Source of the DNA: Phytophthora colocasiae
Taxonomy: Eukaryota > Oomycota > Peronosporomycetes > Peronosporales > Peronosporaceae
Reading direction: 5' to 3'
Assembly: GCA_018806915.1 (NCBI GenBank)
Contig: JAGKQI010000104.1
Coordinates: forward strand, 1,550,001-1,614,000
Length of the DNA: 64,000 nt
Each line of letters starts with the position of its first letter. Position 1 is the first letter of the stretch. Below the pieces are notes generated by a model. The model was not told where the DNA came from, did not search any database, and saw only the letters and a list, made by a program, of their open reading frames with translations. This document shows, piece after piece, positions 49,001 through 63,267 of this stretch. A program made the position numbers and the translations under genes.

Positions 49001-52000
49001 TCGGGATCAGACACCAGGCGCCATTATCGATGGGGTTGCACCTATCCAGACAATTTCTCGCGTGGATATTTCGAGTATGTCACTCCAAGCTAGCGGATCT
49101 GGCGCAAGCTGTGCCAGGGAGTTCGAACTCAAAGGAAGTCTAAGAAATTTGCAGCTGACTGATATGACCACACCGAATGGATTATTACCGGCTGATGCAG
49201 TGTTGCCAAACCGGCAGTCCATTGGATCACCTTCAGATATGCTAGATGGAATCGCGGATGTGGGGTCCTTTGGTGTGAAAAATGTGGTCGATTTTATAAT
49301 CAGCTCTGCTGAGGACACCGTTGGCGGCGCTGTGGTTCGTGTGCGGTTAGACTCTGTCTGCATTGTGTATCTGCACAGAGTATTCAAACAGTTCCATCAC
49401 TACGTGTTTGACCACGTTGTCGATGTTCTTGTTAGTCCATTTGACGAAAATCCGAGTTGTGAAAAGGCTGACGCTGTATTTAAAAGTTTCTTGGTGAACA
49501 CTGCATCACTCCCGGTATCAGTTGAAAAGCTGCTTGATATGTATACCAACGCGGTGGTAACTGAGGTGAAGGAGCGTGCTGGTGCAATGGGGATAACCAA
49601 GGGGGAGATGGGAAACGTTCGGTTTGAGGTTGTTGGGAATGATTTGGCGTTCGCACTTCCACGCAGCTCGTTCTCACGAGACAGCATCATCTTTCGCTCG
49701 ACAAATGCTCGGCTCTGGAGCAGCGGAATTGATCCATCAACCTCTGACTTTTTGCAAAATGGTACTTTTACCGACGAAGCACGGCTATCACATGGCTCAG
49801 CTCTAGCAGGCGCATCTGCGGCAAAAGCACAACTTTCGCGACGAACAGAACTGAGAAATTTGAGACGGCAGATTAAAAACCAACGCTCGCGTATCCTTAG
49901 CAATAGGAGCCAACTATTTATTGACCTTCGGAGTGCTACCCAGCAAGCACAAAATTATCTGCATGAAGGTTTCCAGGCTTTACCTGCAGCAGAAGATGCA
50001 GTGAAAATTATCCACAACAAGATTGTTCATTTGGATCAGCAGTTGGAACAGCTCACGCAGTATCTTCTTAAAGTGGACGAAGCACTTGATGAAGCAAAAG
50101 CTGAAGGAGAAGTGCTGAATAGCGGTGGGCGGGATAGCTTGCAATTTTTGGCTAGCACGCCGACAAATGGCTCACGAGGACGATCCAATTCGATGGAGCA
50201 GATTCGTCATGAGGTTGCAGGGATGTCGCAGCACTTAATGGCGCCTTTGTTTGTGGCCGAGGATGCTGAATTCCATGATGCGCGAGTGGCGTCAAATGCC
50301 AATATGATGTCACGGGGCAATGGAGATGCAGACATGTCGACTTCATCGGTAGGGCTTTTCGAATTTGAGCTGGTGGATTTTAGCGGCACTACGCGCGATT
50401 CTCCGTCGCCACTTTTTCACCATTCGTTATTAACTGGACGCATCGACTCGGAACCAGAGAGTTTGTCTGAAGCTGTTTTGAGTTCGTATTTCGGAATTAG
50501 CCTATCGCTGAATGAACTCAGTATCGGAACGGGCCAGGAGCAGTACACTACTCTGCTGGGCATGATCTATGAAAATTTTCGGGAAGTGTCACGTGTCGTT
50601 AATGAAGACACATATCCGTTATGTGCGACCTGTGGAGGCCTCCATTACGACAGCGAGCATTGCAGCGCAATATGGATGCGGATTCCAGTGAAGGTTGCTG
50701 ATGCTGCGCTTCGCATCTCAAAGGAAGGCCATCCCGTTGCCGATATGTTCTGGGAGCAGCTTGAGTTAGTGTTTACTTTGAGAACCGATGATTCACTGGA
50801 GTTCAATGCCTCGGCGCTATCCTTCACTGCAGTGGATATCCGACCTTCTCGCTGTCAGTCGGCTTCTGAGGTTGTTCGCCCGCTGCCTGGAGACGGCCTT
50901 CAGATTGAGTACAACCAAAAGATGAATTGGACAGACACCGTTTACGACTTGAAGGTGAGAAACACTAACTTCCTGGGGATTTACCCAGCCTTCCACGATG
51001 TCGTAGCATTTTTTGCGGGGCCAATTTTCACGGAGGGCGAATTCCTGGATTTTGGCGTTGGGTATATGTCGCCGCCACCTCCAGATTGGCAGAAAATTGA
51101 CTTCTTCCTAACTACAACGGGGTGTCTCTTTTCGCTTTTGGAAGATTTCGATACAACTGACGCAAGAGCGTTGGTCATGCTAACGGATATTGTGGCAGCA
51201 TACTCAACCCATCAGAAATGTGAGGGTGCGGTGGATATGACCAAATGCCATTTGGAATTTGATCAGCATGGAGTGTATTTCTCGCAGCTTCCAGATCTGC
51301 AGGTACGTGGCTAATTACTGCTGCTTATCAACCGCTCGTTTATACTGACGATGCATCTGTTGTTGTACATTAGATTGACGTATCGTTTCCGCTATCCAAC
51401 TCGTTTCTTTTGGTTTTTGATCACTTCGTGCAAGGCTCTGTTGAACTTTCACGTCGCAACTCCTTCGTTCTGGCCCCTGTTGAGACTCGATTTTCTGTTC
51501 AAGACGCAAATTTATTTATTAACATCGCGAATAACTATCTGCGGTGGATCCCGTCCTCGTCTCGATCAAATTCTAAGAAAATTTCAACGAGTGAGTCGGT
51601 AACTGGGTTAAACAAGGTGACGACATCCCAAACGGCAACACCGATCTATGTTGCTGACAAGTTGTTGGGTGATGTTGGTGAGCTGCGCTTGGTGCTCGTG
51701 AACAATAGTTTGGGTATTCCCATCGCAGACTTCCACATGCGGGAGATTGTATGCGAGTACATCAAAGATGAAGACTACTCGACGACTATGGGCGCCACGC
51801 TGCTTTTCAACTACTTCAACAACAGTATCTACCGTTGGGAACCTCTGGTGGAGCCTTTTGTCGTTCAGATGCGTATTCATCGTGCGTTGGAAGAAAACAG
51901 TCTGGTCGAAGTGTTTGCAAACCTGCCGAACACTGTCAACTTCAACATGACGCCTGCCATGGCCCCTTTGCTTTCTTCTGAAGCCTTGAGGCAAGCAGAC

Positions 52001-55000
52001 TTTGTCACCTCAGGATCGAAGTCAACAGCACCATTCTGGGTTGAAAACAAGACAGGACTGAAGCTGAAATTCAGCTTCCGCCGTGGCACTGGAACTGTCA
52101 TCCAACAAGTAGTCCCGGACAACGGAAAGGTGTCAGTTGACTGTCGAGAACAAGGAGATATGCTAAGTTTTGACAGTGCCTCAGCTGATCGTTTCCTAAG
52201 GGAAACTGACCGCCAAGCGCTGACAGTGAACCACACTCTGTCTGTTTGGCTGAACGGCAACAAGTGGGTGAGTGCAAACCCGGTAGTTGTTGATATGGTT
52301 GGTCACGTTGCTGTTCCTCTTCGTGAGTCGCTGGCGCCGACGACTGATGCAGATTCAGATGACTTCAATGGAGGCGATGAGGACATCAGTCCACCGACTC
52401 TGGTGGCGGAGATTAGTATTCAAGCTGATGGCAGCAAACTGATCAGCCTTCATTCGCAGGTGGTGCTTCAAAACCGAACGTCTGTTCCTTTGATGGTTTG
52501 GGCGTTTTCGCCTCGTGATGGTGGCTGCATTCAGGAATGGATTATCGACCGCGAGCAGGTCTGCCATATTCCTCTTCAACTGGTACACCCACAGAGCAAA
52601 ATCAGTATCAGGCCTTCACCGTACGTGCAATACGCACCGCTGACAACGAGCTTAGAGGAGCTGGGTGACGAGGTACGGGCAGCAAAGACAGTCAACACAA
52701 AACGCTTCGTACGTGCTGGTAACTGCACCTGCAACTTCGAAACGTTTGCTACGATGGAGGAATTGCAAAGTGCTGCAAAGTCACTGGAAACGGTGTCATC
52801 TTCTTCAATGTCGTCGGCTATCCCTTTGTCTGGATATGTTGTTCGGGACTTGCCAACCTGGAAGTGCACATATGAAGTAGAGGCATATTATTTGATGCGC
52901 GCCACTTTCTCAAGTGCGGAAGAATTGCCACCAGCGGAGAAGCCTGCACTCGATCTGGAAAAAGTGGAAGAAGAAGAAGGTGAAAGAGTGGAGGATGACT
53001 TTCTGCATGTGTTTGGGGAGCCAGCTCAGCGTCAGCGCATGAACCCATTGCGAGACGTAAACTATGAGCTGGATGAAGCAAGAGCGGCTGGGCAGCGACG
53101 AGGTTTATACGAGGCGACCAACTCTAGCTTGTACTATCTCTCGGTGTCTCCATTCCTTACACTTCACAACCGCTTGGCAACAGCTATGGCGTATCGTCTA
53201 CTTAATGGTTCTCTTCAGCTGATTGCTGAGGGTATACTGGCAGTGGGCAACGTGCTTCCCTTGTTCCAAGTAAATGCTTCAGAGCTGTTATACGTGTCTT
53301 TCCGACTGGAGAACTATAACTGGAGTGCTCCAAAGCTGATTATCAACCCGAAAACCTCAGCATACACTGTTCCCTACAAGGATAATATTGAACCAGTGCC
53401 ATTGCTTGGCCGCACATTTGATCGTGACATCACTGGAGAGCAGAGCAGTGTGCCCAACCTGCAACTGCAAGTAAAGTTATCTGGACGAGATGTTATTGTG
53501 TTCTGCTCTATCTGGATCGTGAACCATACCGACCTCGATTTGGAGTACTGCAATTCTACCAGTTCATCATCCAAGAGGCTTGAGACTGCACTCAAGTACG
53601 TGCAGCTACGTGCAGGTTCGGCAGAAGACCTAATTGATGACTTCTCCACGCGCTCATTGTCGTTCCATGGAGAAGGGGGCAGAGATGCCCAACTGACCCG
53701 CCTGCACAAAGTGAAGCCCTCTGCCAACCCTGTTGCTGTGATTGTTGTGATTCGTGAAGCAAAGGAGCTTTACAACGCCCAGTACTTTGGAGCCCAGAGT
53801 CCATATGTCAGGGCATCGTTGTACGTCCTCAAGAACCCGAAGGATAGATACCTGGAGAAGCCTGAAATGGTTGCAATTTGTTCTGCCACAACGAAGCCAA
53901 GCCCGTCTGGTGGATTGTCTCCACAATGGGACGCTCGCTTACAGAATACGTTGCTGTTGCGCTTCCCACCTGAAGTGAGGACGTTAGACTTAGCACGCAT
54001 TATCATCGAGGTCCGAAATGTACGCTACGGACTGGACACTTGCCTTGGAGTCACTGCTGTGAAAGTGGATAGCATCTTAAAGGATCGCAAGCGGGCTGCA
54101 GCTTTCAATTGGTACAAGTTACTCAAGCGAAAGTCATCTAGGGAGCGGAAAGCATCCAAGAACAACCTCGCCAGCGTACACCGAGGGGACATTAGCATGT
54201 CGTTTTCAGTTGGTACTTCGCAAGAGTTACCATCAGACATGGATGCAGCTGAAAGTGTAGAAGAGGTTGTCGAGGAGGGCAACCCGCCGTCGTTTCATGA
54301 AGAGGAGACTGTGCCTTCCTTTCCCCAGAGACAAGAAAGTGAAGACTTTGAGCTCGATGACATGGAGGTTTCTCCTGCTTTGGATGGGCAACAGACGTCA
54401 GGGCCGCTGCCATCTACAAGCGCGGCTAGACCAATGCAGCGACTTCAGACACCGTCAAGTCATGACGCAGGACTTATCGGTGTACCTGCTTCCATGCGCG
54501 CGCGCCAAGCTTACACGTTTTCAGGCGAAGCTGAGTCCACGCGTGCGCAGGAGTTGTTATCATATGATCCAACTTCAACCCGAGCGATGGGGGCGTTGCT
54601 GATTAATGGATCACCGACAAAGCCGACTCATACGGGAAAGGCCCACGGAGTCCAGGTGTATCTGCCGCATAATCGGTTTGCGTGCGTTGTTATTGAAGTC
54701 TATTCGAGCTCTCTGATGTCGGAAGTCTTTGATCTGGTCTGCATGAAGTGTGGCTTCGTGGGTGTTCTCGATATTGATGACTTTGACTTTTACGAGTTGG
54801 CATTACCTCGATTTGTGTCGCTTCGAAGTGCGGGGCGACCAGAAGGTGAACGCTGGTATGGCCAACCAATTCCTATGACATCAACAATCGAGAATATAGG
54901 TCGTCGACATGGACTTCATTTGTGCCACAGGATAACGATGACTACGCTTCGTTTGTACGACGAAACGAGCACGGCAAGCTCTCATCATGTCACTCCACGC

Positions 55001-58000
55001 TCACTAGTGACAAGCTCCAAGCGCTCAAACCCGGCTCAAATCCGCCCGATGCCTTGGGGAGACGTCCTACCGTACAGTTCGGGCGGCAAGCACTGGGATG
55101 TACTAAGGATCAAGTCACGTTCGTCGCCATGGTCCGATGTGATTCGTCTTAATCGTAACGCTATGGGAAACTCGGGCGTTGCACAGGTCATCAGTCTCAC
55201 CAATGAGGTGTATGACCAAGACCAAGAGAGTGAACTCCGAAAAGGCAGTCAAGAGGTAGCGCTATGGAGTTGCTACGGCAGTGGGCGATTCTCCGAGACC
55301 ATTATGGCCACTGTTGTCCCTCGCTACATCTTGATCAACAAGACGGAAGAAACCATCAAGTACCGGCAGTTTGATGCTCCTCAAACTTTCCGCTTGGCTC
55401 CAAACGATCTTGTGCCTTTCCATTGGCCTAGCGCTTCAAGAGAGAAACTTCTGGAAGTGAGTGTGCTGCACAAGTACAGCTGGAGTGGAAGCTTCCGGAT
55501 CAACTCGCTTGGAACAACGTATTTGAAGCTGCGCGACAGAGACGACTCTTCTCGTATTTACATTTTGCAATGCCAGATCGAGTTGGTGGGTGGATCCGTT
55601 GCACTGATCTTTCGAGAGGAGTCGAAGCGGTTCCCTCCGTACAGGATCGACAACATGACGTCATTCCGGATTCGTTACAAGCAGACCAATTGGGGCGAAG
55701 ACAAGGACTTTGATGAACTGCTTCCGCGTTCATCTTGTGCTTACTCGTGGGATTACTTGAATGGCTCGGATGGCAAATCTTCGTCTTCATCAAATCAAGA
55801 CCCTGCGTTTCCAGGAAGCTCAAGTTCTTCGTCTCGGTCACTTCAAGTGAGGTTCATGCGTGTGACATCCTCAACGTCAAAGACTGGAGAGGACTCAGAC
55901 AAGGACGCGGTGGAAATTCGAGAGTACAATCTGGACGAGATGGCATCGCACAAGCGCATTCAACTCCATCGATCACTGCCGTCGGAACTTTTTTTGAAGC
56001 CGGAACAAAAAGGATACTTGTTGAAGAAGGACAGTATGCTTAAATGGAACCGGAAGTACTTCCGTTTGTACGAGCACATGCTGTATTATTTCGCCAACGA
56101 AACTGATCAGGAGCTTCTCGGAGTTGTCGATCTGCGCACTGGATCTGATGTCCCAGGCGTTGGAGGTGTCGCGATTTTTGAGAAGGCTGCTGAAGCTCCT
56201 TCGAAAAGCGGCTTCATTTCCCTGAACGGCCTGGTGTCATCCATCTCAGGTAGTCTCTTTGGCGGTGGTTCCAAACAACTGGGGAAAGATGGCGACGACG
56301 ACGACGACGATGGCGATGACAGATCGAGGGAGCTCGTTCGCTTTGCAGTATCGTTGACGACGTCAAGTGTACTATGTGAAGAATCCGAGAAGTTCGTGAA
56401 CGCACACATCGAGAGCGGCGCGTCTGTAAAAAGTGGGGTATCACGAAAGGGATTTTACGTCAATGGCCAAGATCTTGTGGATTTTTTGGTGACAGAAATG
56501 AGCACCCAAACGAAGGCACAGGCGTTTACAACGGCACAAGAGATGATGGAGCTTGGAGTTCTGAAGCCAATCCAGATATCATCCGACGCTGGTGCTCACA
56601 AACAAGCACCATTGAGAAGTTTTCAGTGTTCCAAGATTGTATGGTACAGTGTTGATTCAATCAACCTTGCAGATGACTCGGATCTGGATTCTGAAGACAG
56701 CTCGAGTATTACAACACCGCGTGATGTCGAGCAGACTGTAGCATCCAGCAAGTCGAAGCCCCTCGTTATTGGCTCAAACCAGTTCTCAATTATTACCCCC
56801 ACCAAATGCTACGATTTAAAAGCCAAAAATCCGAAGATTGCTAAGATCTGGGTGAGGCGATTGAGACTTGCTACGCAAGGAGGGACAGCTGATGATATCG
56901 AGGATATGTCTGAGGAGACACCCATGGCTGGAGCTTCATTGGTCCCCAAAACGATGCGCTCACAACGAGATTTTGTGCCTCAGGTCCAGAACGCCAAGAC
57001 ATACGTGCATGTCCGCATTCGTGCAGATGGGCCGACCAAGGTTTTGGAGCTCTTTGAAGGCGGCGAGGAAGACTTCGACGAAAAGGAGAGTAAATATGAA
57101 CTTTCCAGCACGGCGTCGGCATCTTCTGGCTCGCCTACAGCTAGCGAGACTTCCACGAATGCTTTTGAGTCGCTGACTTCTGGGATGGCGTTGCATCTGC
57201 GCATGGATGGAATCGGTATCTCGTGCGTAAACGAACTCCCCATGGAGTTGGTGTACATCTACCTGGGTGGTATCAGCCTCCACTACTCTCGTGTGAATTC
57301 CAATATGCGAATGAACATCACACTAGATGACGTGCAGATTGACAACCAGAGTGAAGAAGCGACATTCACGAAATTGCTCTGTCCGCGAATGGAAAATGGA
57401 GTTGCAGCTGCAACCACCCCGACTCGGAAGAGGACAGTCGGTGACATTGATGAAGACCTTGCAGAGATGGTTAGCCAAGGCAGAGGAACTGGTGGCGCTG
57501 ATGATGATTCACAAGAAGGTACAGGGTTGATCTCGAACCAGAACATCTTCAGCTGCGCGGACTGCAAGTATCGTCAGGCGAATGTGGCTGCGATGCATTT
57601 CTGTTGCACATGGTCCAATGAGCAGGGTAATACGGATTACTTCAAGCACTGCTCCTTCTGGTTGTATCCGGTCATCACTCAACTGGATGAAGAGCTCTTG
57701 GTGTCTGCTAGAGCATTCATGGCATCGATGTCGCAATCGTGGGGAGAAAACCGATCGCAGAATCGTGGTGGTGAAATTCGGCTGAAGAGCATTCCAATTG
57801 AAACGATGATGGAATCTCTATCAGAATACAGGGAAAACACTTTGAGCGACGAGCTGAATCCACTTCAGAGTCTGAAGTCATACACGACGACGTCGTCCTC
57901 GGAGACGCGGAAAGTGTATTTCGCCTTATTGCACATTCACCCAATGGACTTTGATATCACGTTCCGCAGTGATGTGTTCCAGACGAGCACGACCATCAGC

Positions 58001-60388
58001 CTCCACGAAGCAGCCAGCTTTAAGAAGGCGAAGTTTTCCGGCGGCCATGCGGATGAAATGAAGCGGTCAAGCTCAGCACCGTCTTTGTTCAGTGACAGTA
58101 GTAATGACGACTCGTCCTCCGCAACCTGGACCATTCCTAGCCTGACCATGCACGTTCCTGATCTGGATAACGCCCCGGTTCGTCTGAACGCCCTGATGAT
58201 TGAACACGCTTTCGGAACAAGTGGCGATTTGACCCGCCGAGTGTCGAAGTATTACACCCGCCAGTTGTGGAAGCAGCTCCACAAGATCTTGGGGTCGTTT
58301 GATTTTCTAGGAAACCCTGTCGGATTCTTGGATCACATTGGTACAGGAGTTCGTGATTTTGTCTATGAACCCCTGGAAGGCTTGAAGATCGGTGGGAAGG
58401 GCTTTAGCAAGGGCTTGGCCAAGGGCACGGCGAGTTTGATGTCGAACACAGTGGATGGCACGTTCGATGCAGCAAGTAAAATTTCGGGTACGTTTGGACA
58501 GGGATTTGCGAACCTGAGTTTGGACGATCACTACCAGCAGAATCGCGCAAGAGCCCGTCGTCGCCATGTCCGAGGTCTACGCGAAGGGCTGGTGCAAGGC
58601 TCGCGAGAGCTAAGTCTTGGTGTCTACGAGGGTGTTTCAGGCCTTGTACTAAATCCTATGCGAGGTGCCCAAGAGAGTGGTGCTGTGGGCTTCGTACGGG
58701 GTACGATCACTGGAATCATCGGTCTCCCCGTTAAACCGGTGGCCGGTATCTTTGACTTCGCATCCCGTGCTACTCAAGGTGTTCGGAACCGGTCGTTGCA
58801 GAATGGACAGAATATGCGTCGTGTCCGACGACCGCGTGTGTTTGGGCGCTACAATGAACTGAAGTGCTACAAGGAAGCTGACACAATTGCTTACGAGATG
58901 CTCAAGAAAGTGGGCGGTGATCGGTTGTCAGGAGAGAAAATTATCTTTTACAATGAAATCATGCAGTACGTGAGCGCTGCTGATCTTACACGTGAGGCCC
59001 GAGACCGGCGGCGCAGTGGAAGCATCGGAAACGGCAAGTCGAAGAGCAACGACTCCACACGCGAGCGCACGAACTCGCTGCGTCGCGCATTACAGGAAGA
59101 TGATGAGCGTCGTCGCGCTGCTGGCGAACCTTTGAACTCGCGCTCGGGTGAGAGTAGTGGTCGCAAATTACGCTATGAGGTAGTATTCTACCAGAAGAAG
59201 TTGGGTATGGATCTGGAGACGGACTTTTACTGTGAGAACGTGACAATCAAGGCGATGGATGAGACGGCTCGGTCAAAGGCCAAGGTTCGTGGACAGATAG
59301 CCGCTGGACAAGAAGTGCTGCAGGAGGGAGATTGTCTGATTGGCGTTGGTGGCGTGGATGTGCGTGGTATCGGCTTCCACGAGACCCTGGCGCTACTGCG
59401 TGGCACGACACGACCAGTCACAGTTCAATTCGAGAGCGCTGAGGAGTTGATGCAGGAGGCGCCAACACCAAAGCCGGATAATACTGGCGGTGAAGGTGAT
59501 CTTGGAGCAACGAGTCGAGCGCGACTACGCCGATTGTCTTTGGCTGGCCCTGGAGATGGAAATGACGCAGAAAATGAAGCGATCAAGAAGATCAAGGTGC
59601 AATTGTCACACTGGCTGATCGTTACGGAACAGCGAGTGCTCTACATCAATGTAGGGTCATTCTCCAAGCCAGTGGTAGAATGGATGTCCCCACTGCGCTA
59701 CATCTACCGTGTCGAGTGGCAGAAGAGTACATCGCAGATATCCCTTCACCTCAGTGTAGGCGTGGATAGCTTACCGATGGGCCCGCGTTTGCGTCCATCT
59801 CTCAAGGCCATCGATGGTCACGAACGGGATATGAATGTGTTCTTGGACGTCATGTGGCACAGTTTCGGCTCAGCCACTGCTGAAGAGCAAGAGCTATGGC
59901 CGTCAGACACAAGTCTTAACGGTTATCTGTTGAAGAAGGGCGGATTCTCTACGGTTCGTCGCTGGTTTGTACTAAGTCGCAATTGCCTCTACTACTTCTC
60001 CAGTCGCAAGCAGCTTCGCGGGATCATCCCCCTTGGACACGTGCGTCTCGAGACGGACGCGGGCGATGCGCGTTGTCTACGTATCACGAACGCTGCTCGA
60101 TCTCAGCCGCTGGTTACATTGCAGCTCGACAGTGGTCAAGTGGTGGAGCGTGTGCAAAGTGAAGTGGTGCTGGTAGCCACTTCCACGCAGGAGCTGGAGA
60201 TGTGGCAGTCGTCGTTAGCACACGCAGCAGGCAAAGGGATGCGACACTCTCGTGGTACTCGCTTTTTCGTTCCAACAGCAGCTTCTCGACTCGAAATCGG
60301 CACACAAGAAACACCAGATTTTGTGGTGAAGCCTCTAGCAGAAGCTCTGAAGAAGACGGTCGAAGTGTTCAACACGAAGTTGACCTAG
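46037..60388 (+). CDS. VPS13-family bridge-like lipid transfer protein with C2, PH/DEP, PDZ-like and PH modules
   Basis: Six exons: 46037-46346, 46415-46521, 46592-46702, 46770-46889, 46956-51302, 51374-60388; all joins keep phase, giving about 4669 residues. The chorein start is present (LLGKFVTFDSSMLQLSLWQG, LSYGDGAIENLSVKIPW). Middle parts carry the VPS13 adaptor-binding repeats. A C2-like domain lies at about residues 2438-2570. A PH domain (about 3205) is interrupted by a DEP-like domain (about 3320-3408) before its last helix (about 3470). The VPS13 C-terminal region follows (about 3961-4141, FLGNPVGFLDHIGTGVRDF), then a PDZ-like domain (about 4265-4355) and a final PH domain (about 4511-4625). 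VPS13 proteins move lipids between membranes at contact sites. Confidence 0.93.
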
Positions 60389-60493
60389 TGGCTCGACTGG
60401 CGAGTTGAAGTGTGTATGTTGCTGTATGAGGTGTACCACATGAATAGTTAGACTCAGTTTTGCACTAATTCGCTATGATTTGTGTTCACCACC

Positions 60494-62814
60494 ATGGTTT
60501 TAACTCATTTTGTGGTTGAGCGTGTCAATCGTATCATGTTTGAGGAGCTCCCGACGACGCGCGTCTTCTGGGCTGGCGTTGTGGCCTTCCGCCTGTGGAA
60601 TGCGCTGTTCGTGCGCACGTCCTTCAATCCGGACGAATACTGGCAGAGCACGGAGGTGGCGCATCACCTCGTCTTCGGCTATGGATACCTGTAGAATCTA
60701 TTCTTGAGTACTACAATTATGCTACTACGTTTTAAGGATTTTTTTTATTGAACTGCAGAACATGGGAGTGGCAAAGTGACGCCCAGTTACGAGGTTTTGC
60801 TCACCCAGGACTATTCGCAGGACTTTACAAGCTCCTAGAGCTGCTGGTAGGTAAATGCAGAGTCTGGGAAAGGTTTTGCAGTTTGTGCTTACTTGTGATG
60901 GCAACATTTGCAGAATCTGGACTCGCGCTGGGCGGTGGCTTATGGACCAAGGTTGTTGCAGGGTCTGGTGGCTGCAGCGAACGATTTCTTCTTGTACAAG
61001 TTGGCCAGGAACTACTTTGATGCCAAAGCGGCTAAGTGGGCACTACTGTGTCAATTATTCTCGTGGTTTACGTTCTACGTGATGGTGCGGCCGTTCTCGA
61101 ATTGTGTTGAGACTCTGTGCACAACAGCAGCGTTGACGTATTGGCCGTGGGAGTTTTTGGTACGAAAAGAAGTTCTTTAGATTATGAGCGGCTCTGCTGA
61201 TGATTAATGTCGTGATAGGACGGAGCGAGCAAGAAGAAGGATGAATCTGTCTCGACGAAGCGTAGCAATCGCACGCTAGCGCTTATGCTGGCAGCACTGG
61301 GCGTACTTTTCCGCCCGACGAACGCCATTATTTGGTTGTATCCGGGTGTTGTCCATTTCTTGCAGACACACGACCGCGTTCGTCTTATATTTGGCGTTGT
61401 GATGCCAATTGCGATAGCTACGATTGTGACGATGCTGTGTATCGATCGACTTGGATACGGAGAGTGGACATTCGTGCCGTACAATTTTTTCAAGTTTAAC
61501 GTCATGGAAGTAAGTTTTGACTAGTGATGCTGGAAGGAGGAACAAAACAATCTGACATCTCGCTTTGGTGATACCCAGGGTAAAGACAAACTGTACGGCG
61601 AACACCCGTGGAGCTGGTATTTCTCTCAGGGATATCCTGCTATTGTTGGGACAACGCTACCCATTGTAATCGCTGGTTATCTTACTGTACCGGTTAGTGT
61701 CGTACTCCACTCCAATATTATTGTTATGTTTTCTAACAGCACTTGACTTTATTAATTATTTGCAGCCTTCGAAGAAGGATCTAGGTCGTGTGACTATGTG
61801 GGCAATCTTCGTGTACAGCAATGCCGCTCATAAAGGTGAGAGAGCTGCATGTAGTTTGACCTTTGGCATACGCTAATGCTTGCTTTCCTCTGATGAAATG
61901 GATGCAGAGTTCCGCTTTGTTCTACCACTTCTTCCACCTGCGTTTGTGTATGCTGGATACTGCTTACGCAACCTCGAGCGGAAGCTGTACGTTCAATTTC
62001 GCGAGAGAACCCAGTGGAACTTGCTGCGTCTTGCTGCGTTTTCAGTCATCATACCGAATATGCTCAGTGCCTACTATTTGTCACGAAGCCACCAGGTACG
62101 TTACTTGCTGTTTGATGAACCTCTTTTGCTGTGCCAACGTTTAGTTTTGACACTTGTAATTCCTGCAGCGTGCTCCTGTCGAGGTCATGGACTATTTGGC
62201 GGATTGTATCCAAGGTATCATATCTGCTTACGGATTCTATGATTCAATCGTTTTCTATTGACCAGTCTCCCCTTCCTGTAGAAAACCCGGACACCTCGAT
62301 CCACTTTTGGACCCCATGCCATGCAACCCCTTACTATAGCTACCTGCACCAGAACGTCTCTATGTGGTTCCCTGACTGCTCTCCAGCGTAAGTTCTGTTC
62401 ATTTGGCTGTGGAAATTAATAACTCTTAACGACTTGGTATCCTATCTAACAGCAACCGCGAGCGAACCGAAGGGTGCGAGTCGCACCAACTCGAGCGCAA
62501 TCCAAGGCATTTTCTCTCAAAACTCTACCGTTTGTCATCCTTGGATGGTGATGTCTCCGACGCTTCATCGATGGAGCTTCCGAACTTCGTCGTGACGTAC
62601 TCGACCATTGCTGCCAAGATCAGACCGCTTCTAGCTGACACGCAGTATGTCGAGGTACGTGGCTTTACAATCTCTACTTGTGGTATTTGTAGAGGCTGAC
62701 AGTTTCTGGTTTCGTCTGTAGGCGGCATCGTTTCTTCATAGTGATGTGAGCGGGGATGCCGACTCATCGGAGGTCGTCTCGAAGATGTTGGTATACAAGC
62801 GCGTGATGCAGTAG
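60494..62814 (+). CDS. PIGB: GPI mannosyltransferase III (PIG-B/GPI10 family, GT22)
   Basis: Eleven exons: 60494-60690, 60759-60846, 60914-61159, 61219-61509, 61579-61692, 61766-61835, 61908-62095, 62169-62214, 62282-62387, 62453-62654, 62722-62814; introns of 59-73 bp. All joins are in phase, giving 546 residues. The family's first luminal motif is present ([14 protein letters not shown]), with YGYLTWEWQ and [14 protein letters not shown] following. Other signatures are [60 protein letters not shown] and [12 protein letters not shown]. The enzyme adds the third mannose to the GPI precursor in the ER lumen. Start ATG has context CACCATGG. The dense intron set contrasts with the nearly unbroken VPS13 exon upstream. 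Confidence 0.95.
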
Positions 62815-63267
62815 CAACATTTGAATCACCGGCAATAGAATGACTACCGAGGGGGCCTCACACGAACCGTCCTGTTTTCGGTGGTAGTCGTCGCCGAGAT
62901 GGAGCAGTGAACCCCCGGCAGTTAATGAATTGAGGACAATGTTCGCTTCGAGTGACGCTGTGCTGATTGTCGTGTATTCGACGCGTGGGTTTGTTGCTGT
63001 GCTTGTATGGATGGAGGTTGCGAGTGGACTGTGGCCGAGTCGAGTCGACATCTGCTGCGGTCGATGCGTGCGTGAAAGTGGACGAGCTTGGATTTATTTA
63101 GTTGGTTAAACACAAGCTGGGCACGCAGGAGAAAATGGACGGGGTTGCGTAGTTGACAGTTGGCGTCAGGTTTCAAAGCGAGTAGGTCGGCGGCATTGCG
63201 CATATGGGAAAGAAGACACCAGTCCAAGCCACGTGTACCAAATGCAGTGGCACGACAAACCTGGCAA
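62815..63267. other. Convergent 3' intergenic region
   Basis: About 450 bp between the ends of PIG-B (plus) and the RRM gene (minus). The frames here lack motifs. Expected to hold the two polyadenylation regions; no canonical signal was pinned down. Confidence 0.45.

Noticed and set aside
49400..49903. Minus-strand frames of 120-170 codons inside VPS13
   Set aside because: Antisense to the continuous VPS13 frame, with no motif.
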